Below the pieces are notes generated by a model that did no database searches, was not told the DNA's origin, and saw only the letters and a program-made list of their open reading frames with translations. Positions 15,136 to 18,904 of a stretch of DNA of 18,904 nt are shown piece after piece. Source of the DNA: DATFJZ01 sp046482845 (lineage in GTDB: Bacteria; Desulfobacterota; Desulfobacteria; Desulfobacterales; Desulfobacteraceae); contig JAWOEJ010000124.1 in assembly GCA_046482845.1 (NCBI GenBank), forward strand, positions 1 through 18,904, given 5' to 3'. Positions within the stretch are counted from its first letter, which is position 1. Every line of letters starts with the position of its first letter. A program made the position numbers and the translations under genes.

Positions 15136-15738
15136 TGCCATTATGGTCAGGGCGTTTATCACACTGGCCGCTATATTGGACCCGCCCTTTCTGCCGGTGT
15201 TGGAGATATGGACAATATCAGCTGCCATTAATGCTGCCTTTGACTCTGCTGCATTGACAAATCCCACAGGCAGACCCACCACCAGTTCCGGTTCCACTTT
15301 CCCGGCCTTTATCAGTTCCAGCAGGCGGATCAGTGCAGTAGGGGCATTGCCCAGGGCAAATATCAGCCTGTCTTTTCCAGAGCAGGCCTTGTCAATGGCG
15401 GCGGCGGCCCGGGTGGTTTTCATGTCTTTGGCTTTTTTGATAACATCCGGATCTGAAATAAAACAGTGCACCTGTCCATTAAATAAATGGATTCCTTTTT
15501 TTCTGATACCGGCTTTGGCCATACCCGTGTCTGTTATGATGGTGCACCCGCTTTGAATGGCCTTGATTCCCTGGGACACAGCTTTTTCATGGAATCTGAC
15601 ACTTTTGATATAGTCAAAATCAGCCGAGGTATGAATCATGCGCTGGACAATTTTCCACTGCCTGGGATCAAAATCATGATGCCCGGCTTCCTGGTCAATT
15701 ATTTTGAAGCTGAGATGTTCTATTTCTCCGGGGGTCAT
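15115..15738 (-). CDS. cbiC: Cobalt-precorrin-8 methylmutase
   Basis: 207 residues. CbiC/CobH moves the methyl group from C-11 to C-12 in cobalt-precorrin-8, forming cobyrinic acid. The proton-shuttling histidine is H36 in IHTSADFDY. Other family marks are TDTGMAKAGI (about 69-78), LGNAPTALIRL, the GLPVGFVNAAESK loop and the C-terminal GRKGGSNIAASVINAL. AAGGAG is seven bases before the ATG. It is the first gene of the cluster; cbiA starts about 26 bp after its stop and probably uses a coupled ribosome binding site. The stop codon sits in the 16-bp tandem duplication, which may have shortened the protein by a few residues. Confidence 0.95.
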   Translation of the reverse strand: MTPGEIEHLSFKIIDQEAGHHDFDPRQWKIVQRMIHTSADFDYIKSVRFHEKAVSQGIKAIQSGCTIITDTGMAKAGIRKKGIHLFNGQVHCFISDPDVIKKAKDMKTTRAAAAIDKACSGKDRLIFALGNAPTALIRLLELIKAGKVEPELVVGLPVGFVNAAESKAALMAADIVHISNTGRKGGSNIAASVINALTIMAAEEHRR

Positions 15739-15808
15739 CGGGTTCTCCTTGTTTTATCGTTTTCCGCAGGGTCAGTCCCTTGTTAAAATGCATGTTTAAA
15801 ATCAAAAT

Positions 15809-15837
15809 AAAATATCCTAATTTTCCAATGAATGCAA
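15809..15837 (-). promoter_or_regulatory. Candidate cbiC promoter
   Basis: On the minus strand, TTGCAT (15837-15832), a 17-bp spacer and TATTTT (15814-15809; four of six matches). It would start near 15802 and give a leader of about 64 nt. Confidence 0.4.
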
Positions 15838-15844
15838 ATTAATT

Positions 15845-15908
15845 AAAACGATTCCAGCAATTCTGATTTGGAAACGATATGTGTTTAAAACCAGGGGAAA
15901 TATCGTTT
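15845..15908. repeat. AAAACGAT boxes upstream of cbiC
   Basis: The motif AAAACGAT or its complement occurs at 15845-15852 (AAAACGAT), 15872-15880 (AAACGATAT) and 15900-15908 (ATATCGTTT), with a further TATCGTTTT at 15755-15763. The second and third form a 9-bp inverted repeat with a 19-bp gap. They flank the candidate cbiC promoter and may be operator half-sites; A/T-rich chance occurrence is possible. Confidence 0.35.
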
Positions 15909-15969
15909 TCACTGACACCCATGCCCGGGCCGCGGCAGGCACAACAAAAAACAAAAGATCAATAAAGAG

Positions 15970-16132
15970 GCAGCCGGGCCGGGATTTGTCCCAGGCAAAT
16001 GTTGAGCGGCAATTGTCAGCATGGATGCTGAGAACAGATGCCGTTCGCATGGGAGGAAATCATGGATGATTTGCGAGGGCCGAAGGTAAGCGCCAGCTCA
16101 CATGAGCAGTGAGGAAATCCTGGCCCGGCTGC
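15970..16132 (+). ncRNA. Structured G/C-rich element, possible small RNA or MITE-like repeat
   Basis: Ends 15970-15987 and 16115-16132 pair over 18 bp with no break when read as plus-strand RNA (position 15981 G with 16121 U is a wobble; on the minus strand it is a C-A mismatch). Inside are a CGGCA/TGCCG stem enclosing CAGC-ATGGAT-GCTG (16017-16030), AAATCATGGATGATTT (16057-16072), and GCTCACATGAGC (16096-16107). Two of these hairpins share the octamer CATGGATG, and GAGGAAATC occurs twice. The nested stems suggest a folded RNA, but terminal inverted repeats would also fit a small mobile element. Not assigned to a known RNA family by eye. Confidence 0.45.
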
Positions 16133-16176
16133 CGGATCGATGATCATGGTCCGGCCATGCCGGTTATATAAAAATT

Positions 16177-17592
16177 CTAAACTGTTTCACGGGTGCTTTC
16201 CGCGGCGGGGGCCGGCATGAACGCCCTTTTTTCTGGTACACTGGCGGTTTCTGTGCCCCGGTAGGAGGAAACGGCAAAATCAGGATAGGCATTTCCGCCA
16301 TGCTCAGCAAAATCCAGTCCGTCCATTTCTTCTTCAGGGGAAACCCTCAGCCCTATTGCAAGATCAATGAGTTTGAACATCACAAAGGCCGCGCCAAATG
16401 ACCAGATAAAACAGGCTCCAATACCCAGCAGCTGAACCCCTATCATGCCGGCCGAGGTTCCCCCGATATTGAACAGCCCTGCTGCCAGTGTGCCCCAGGC
16501 ACCGCAGACACCGTGGACAGAAACTGCTCCCACAGGATCATCGATTTTTATCCTGTCAAAAAACACAACGGAAAACACAATGAGTATTCCTGAAACCGCC
16601 CCGATTAGAACGGCACTTTCAGGCGTGACATTGGCGCAGCCTGCAGTAATGCCCACCAGGCCGGCCAGGGCGCCGTTCAAACTCATGCTCACGTCGGGTT
16701 TTCCAAATTTGAGCCAGGATGTGATCATGGCAAAAACTGCTCCGGCAGCTGCGGACAGATTTGTGGTGACAAATATCATGGCAATACTTTTGTCTGCGGT
16801 TGTGGTTGACCCCGGGTTGAACCCGAACCAGCCCAGCCAGAGAATAAAAACACCCAGCGCAGCAAGGGGGATATTATGTCCCAGGATGGGTTTTATCCTG
16901 CCGTCTTTTGTGTATTTGCCCATCCTTGGTCCGAGCACCATGGTGCCGGCCAGGGCAGCCCATCCGCCCACGGAATGGACAACGGTGGATCCGGCAAAGT
17001 CAATAAATCCAAAGTTTTCCAGCCATCCGTTTCCATTGAGCAGGCTTCCCCAGGCCCAGCTGCCAAAAATGGGATAAATCAGGGCGGTGATGATCCCACT
17101 GTATAGAAGATAGCCGATGAACCTGGTTCTTTCTGCCATGGCTCCGGAAACAATGGTGGCGGCCGTGGCGGCAAATACGACCTGGAACATCCAGAAGGCC
17201 AGGACCCATGGATCGCCGCCGGTTTTAAAGTCACTGAGAAAAAAGCCGGAGGTGCCGAACCAGCCGGTTTTACTGGCACCGAACATCAACCCGAAACCCA
17301 GGGCCCAGAACCCGAGAGAGCCAATGGAAAAGTCCATGAGATTTTTCATCATTATGTTTACGGCGCTTTTGGCCCGTGTCATTCCCGCTTCAACCAGGGC
17401 AAATCCAGCCTGCATGAAAAACACCAGGCATGCCGCAACCAGGGTCCACAGAAAATTGGCGTGGGTCTGAACCAGCTCAATGGCCGCTTTATTACTTAAA
17501 ATCGTTGGCGCCTCATCTCCGGCCCATGCTGCAGCGCTTCCCAAAAATCCTGCGCTGATAAGGGAAATAACAAATATTTTCTTTTTTTTCAT
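16177..17592 (-). CDS. amtB: Ammonium transporter (Amt family)
   Basis: 471 residues. A signal peptide is visible (MKKKKIFVISLISAG... AAWA, cleavage likely after residue 24), as in many bacterial Amt proteins, followed by about 11 hydrophobic segments. The twin pore histidines are H206 in FAGSTVVHSVGG and H360 in VSVHGVCGAWG, and the conserved aspartate is D198 just before. The cytoplasmic tail (about 417-471) is longer than in E. coli AmtB and Ala/Glu/Pro-rich. It conducts ammonium across the cytoplasmic membrane as a trimer and is gated by GlnK. AAGGAGG lies seven bases before the ATG. It follows glnK by 51 bp and shares its sigma-54 promoter. Confidence 0.97.
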   Translation of the reverse strand: MKKKKIFVISLISAGFLGSAAAWAGDEAPTILSNKAAIELVQTHANFLWTLVAACLVFFMQAGFALVEAGMTRAKSAVNIMMKNLMDFSIGSLGFWALGFGLMFGASKTGWFGTSGFFLSDFKTGGDPWVLAFWMFQVVFAATAATIVSGAMAERTRFIGYLLYSGIITALIYPIFGSWAWGSLLNGNGWLENFGFIDFAGSTVVHSVGGWAALAGTMVLGPRMGKYTKDGRIKPILGHNIPLAALGVFILWLGWFGFNPGSTTTADKSIAMIFVTTNLSAAAGAVFAMITSWLKFGKPDVSMSLNGALAGLVGITAGCANVTPESAVLIGAVSGILIVFSVVFFDRIKIDDPVGAVSVHGVCGAWGTLAAGLFNIGGTSAGMIGVQLLGIGACFIWSFGAAFVMFKLIDLAIGLRVSPEEEMDGLDFAEHGGNAYPDFAVSSYRGTETASVPEKRAFMPAPAAESTRETV

Positions 17593-17643
17593 TTTTCTGC
17601 CTCCTTAAGACAATCATAAGATTTAATTATTTTATTTTGCAGC

Positions 17644-17982
17644 TTAGATGGCCTCTGTTCCTTTTTCACCGGTTCGAATGCGTATGACCTGGCTGACCGG
17701 CGTGACAAATATTTTGCCATCCCCGATTTTGCCGGTCCGGGCGGTTTCCCGGATCAGGTTGATCACCTGTTCAGCCATGGATTTTTCAACAATGGTTTCG
17801 ATTTTGATTTTAGGGACAAAGTCCACCATGTATTCTGCGCCCCGGTAAATTTCCCTGTGCCCTTTCTGTCGTCCAAATCCTTTTACTTCATATACGGTCA
17901 TTCCCTTGACACCGATGCCTTCAAGGCTCTCCTTGATATGATTCAGCTTAAACGGTTTGATAATGGATTCAATTTTTACCAA
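17644..17982 (-). CDS. glnK: PII signal-transduction protein (GlnK type)
   Basis: 112 residues, standard PII length. The T loop contains RGAEYMVDF with the uridylylation-site tyrosine Y51, and the C-terminal signature TGKIGDGKIFV is at 83-93. PII trimers read 2-oxoglutarate and ATP/ADP and, in the GlnK group, plug the AmtB pore when ammonium is plentiful. The start codon is TTG (17980-17982) with GGAGG at 17990-17994, seven bases upstream. Its place before amtB and behind a sigma-54 promoter supports GlnK rather than GlnB. Confidence 0.96.
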   Translation of the reverse strand: MVKIESIIKPFKLNHIKESLEGIGVKGMTVYEVKGFGRQKGHREIYRGAEYMVDFVPKIKIETIVEKSMAEQVINLIRETARTGKIGDGKIFVTPVSQVIRIRTGEKGTEAI

Positions 17983-18043
17983 TTTTTTACCTCCATATTT
18001 TATTTTGTTAGGGGGTTCACCACTCTCTTGAAAAAAGACCTCT

Positions 18044-18090
18044 TGTTCATATGCGGCTAAAGCCTGTCAGGGTTTGACTGCACATGAACA
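18044..18090 (-). promoter_or_regulatory. Hairpin in the glnK-amtB leader
   Basis: On the minus strand, TGTTCATGTGC (18090-18080) pairs with GCATATGAACA (18054-18044), 11 bp with one G-U, enclosing a 25-nt loop. A T-run of six follows about seven nt later. An alternative stem CTGTCA/TGACAG (18101-18096 with 18069-18064) cannot form at the same time. This resembles a leader regulatory fold, but the predicted RNA start is close to its 5' side. Confidence 0.4.
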
Positions 18091-18112
18091 CCTAATGACA
18101 GACTGTTATACC

Positions 18113-18128
18113 GCAAAGGATGTGCCAG
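18113..18128 (-). promoter_or_regulatory. Sigma-54 promoter of glnK-amtB
   Basis: On the minus strand the sequence CTGGCACATCCTTTGC (18128-18113) fits the -24/-12 consensus TGGCAC-N5-TTGC exactly. Its position, about 130 bp before glnK, and the nitrogen genes behind it match NtrC-type control. I do not see a clear NtrC box upstream, where the palindromic element begins about 165 bp away. Confidence 0.82.
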
Positions 18129-18293
18129 GATCTGAGGTAAAAAAGAGAATGGCTATATCTTGCTGGTATTAAAGGAAAAATTTTTAAACTTTTGCAGAAA
18201 TTAAAAGAATGACAAGAAAAATTTGCTTTGAACAGACTCTATATATTACATTTTTGAAATAGATATCCTAATAATATTACAAAAAAGTTATTT

Positions 18294-18545
18294 TATAACT
18301 CGGTTATCAAGTTTTTTGAATACCGCCGCCCCCAGCAGTTGCCTGTCAGGAACAGCGACCGACGGAGGACTTTTTCCCTGCCAGGCTAAAAATCAAGAAC
18401 TGCGGCCACTGGTCCTCAAACAGCTTGATTTTCTTAACGCCTGGCAGGGAAAAAGTCTGATCTCCTTTGGTTCTCAAAGTTCCTGACAGGCAACCGCTGG
18501 GGGCGGCGCTCGGCCCTTACATAAAAACTTGATCATCGAGTTATA
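18294..18545. mobile_element. 252-bp palindromic intergenic element (MITE-like) with TA-flanked ends
   Basis: Nested arms pair about a centre near 18410: TATAACTCG (18294-18302) with CGAGTTATA (18537-18545); 18324-18353 with 18479-18508 at 29 of 30 positions; 18368-18386 with 18439-18457 perfectly over 19 bp (GACTTTTTCCCTGCCAGGC); 18389-18397 with 18424-18432 over 9 bp. The ends read TA-TAACTCG and CGAGTTA-TA, compatible with a TA target duplication of a Tc1/IS630-type MITE, though TA is self-complementary and so ambiguous. There is no transposase inside. A diverged relative of its right half lies at 3150-3245. Confidence 0.6.
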
Positions 18546-18596
18546 CCTTTTAAAATTGAAAAAATGTATATCACCTGTATTTTTTTAAAAAAACCT

Positions 18597-18625
18597 TTGA
18601 CGATTTTTTTTTATTGATATATGGT
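18597..18625 (+). promoter_or_regulatory. Candidate promoter of the GAF gene
   Basis: TTGACG (18597-18602), a 17-bp spacer and TATGGT (18620-18625, four of six matches). It is followed by the inverted repeat CAGGTTCA (18631-18638) and TGAACCTG (18672-18679), a possible leader hairpin or operator. The leader would be about 165 nt. Confidence 0.35.
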
Positions 18626-18798
18626 TGTATCAGGTTCAATAAATTACGCTGATTCACCTGTTGAGCAGATCTGAACCTGCCTGTGTTTTTTATAACGCAA
18701 CTCACCACCTTTTATACTCTTTTGTGTCTGTCCTCACGTTACGACTTCTGACCATTGAAACAAAATGTATCTTTAACCCCAAAGTCAAGGAGGAGATT

Positions 18799-18904
18799 AT
18801 GCAGACGTACAACATTTATTATGACACGATTACCCGGTTAACCTCAGCTATTTCACAGTGCAAAGACCCTGAGGAGGTGGCTTTGATCACTTCTGAAGGG
18901 GTAA
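18799..18904 (+). CDS. Start of a probable GAF-domain protein, 3' truncated by the window edge
   Basis: ATG at 18799 follows AAGGAGGAG closely, giving a firm start. The 35 visible residues begin MQTYNIYYDTITRLTSAISQ and continue KDPEEVALITSEGV, which resembles the entry helix of GAF domains that open signalling proteins such as sensor kinases or cyclic-di-GMP enzymes (a helix followed by ..EEV...ITEGV). The fold call rests on this short stretch and is tentative; the output domain lies beyond the window. Confidence 0.6.
   Translation, partial: MQTYNIYYDTITRLTSAISQCKDPEEVALITSEGV

Larger units (their letters stand above)
15739..16176. other. Non-coding region between amtB and cbiC
   Basis: A 438-bp gap without a plausible gene. 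From the cbiC side it holds a candidate promoter, four AAAACGAT-type boxes and a G/C-rich 163-bp foldable element. The amtB 3' side has a small CCGGCCATGCCGG hairpin (16152-16164) without a T-run. I looked for a cobalamin riboswitch (B12 box, GGGAAGG and GCCACTG elements) on both strands and did not find one. Confidence 0.6.
17983..18798. other. Long non-coding region between glnK and the GAF gene
   Basis: An 816-bp divergent gap. It holds the glnK leader with a hairpin (18044-18090), the sigma-54 promoter (18113-18128), an A/T-rich stretch, the 252-bp palindromic element (18294-18545) and a candidate promoter and inverted repeat on the plus strand (18597-18679). No supported gene lies in it. 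Confidence 0.7.

Noticed and set aside
15970..16132. RNase P-like or cobalamin riboswitch reading of GAGGAAATCC
   Set aside because: RNase P needs GAGGAAAGTCC and its other conserved regions, and the B12 box is absent, so neither family is supported.
16445..17077. 210-codon plus-strand frame inside amtB
   Set aside because: Antisense to Amt transmembrane segments, Pro/Ala-rich shadow.

Overview
The window looks like chromosomal DNA of a sulfate-reducing bacterium of the Desulfobacterota, most likely a Desulfobacterales member. The best evidence is the qmoB-qmoC pair at the left edge: the Qmo complex feeds electrons from the menaquinone pool to dissimilatory APS reductase. The cobalt-early (cbi) B12 genes, the NtrC/sigma-54-type glnK-amtB unit and the frequent TTG starts fit but do not prove this. 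The species assignment is inference.

Layout. 1-1610 (+): 3' end of qmoB, a spacer with several stem-loops, then qmoC and a terminator. 1708-2120 (+): a cold-shock gene with its own promoter and a bidirectional terminator. 2133-3070 (-): cobO and a small cysteine-rich protein of unknown function. 3150-3245: a degenerate copy of an intergenic repeat. 3316-4473 (+): leuB with a good promoter. 4481-4742 (-): tRNA-Val and tRNA-Asp with promoter and terminator. 4757-10654 (-): the protein quality-control operon tig-clpP-clpX-lon. 10751-11268 (+): tRNA-Pro followed closely by a small membrane/coiled-coil protein. 11243-12238 (-): STAS-domain protein, lipoprotein and a small basic protein. 12345-15738 (-): cbiC-cbiA-cbiD, tightly packed. 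15739-16176: a non-coding region with a foldable ~163-bp element and repeated AAAACGAT boxes. 16177-17994 (-): glnK-amtB, with a textbook sigma-54 promoter near 18113-18128. 17983-18798: non-coding, dominated by a 252-bp near-perfect palindrome. 18799 to the edge (+): start of a probable GAF-type protein.

How the genes work together. tig, clpP, clpX and lon put nascent-chain folding and two ATP-dependent proteases under one leader. cbiC, cbiA and cbiD, with the distant cobO, cover four steps of corrin ring synthesis and adenosylation. glnK and amtB form the usual ammonium uptake and sensing pair.

Most worth a second look: (1) the 252-bp palindromic element, which has TA-flanked ends and a diverged relative upstream of leuB; (2) cbiA, whose P-loop lies upstream of every ATG, GTG or TTG in frame, so it probably starts at an ATT codon next to a 16-bp tandem duplication; (3) the structured 15970-16132 element between amtB and cbiC; (4) a repeat-like hydrophilic insertion in CbiA. 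I found no CRISPR array, intact transposase, prophage gene or canonical cobalamin riboswitch.
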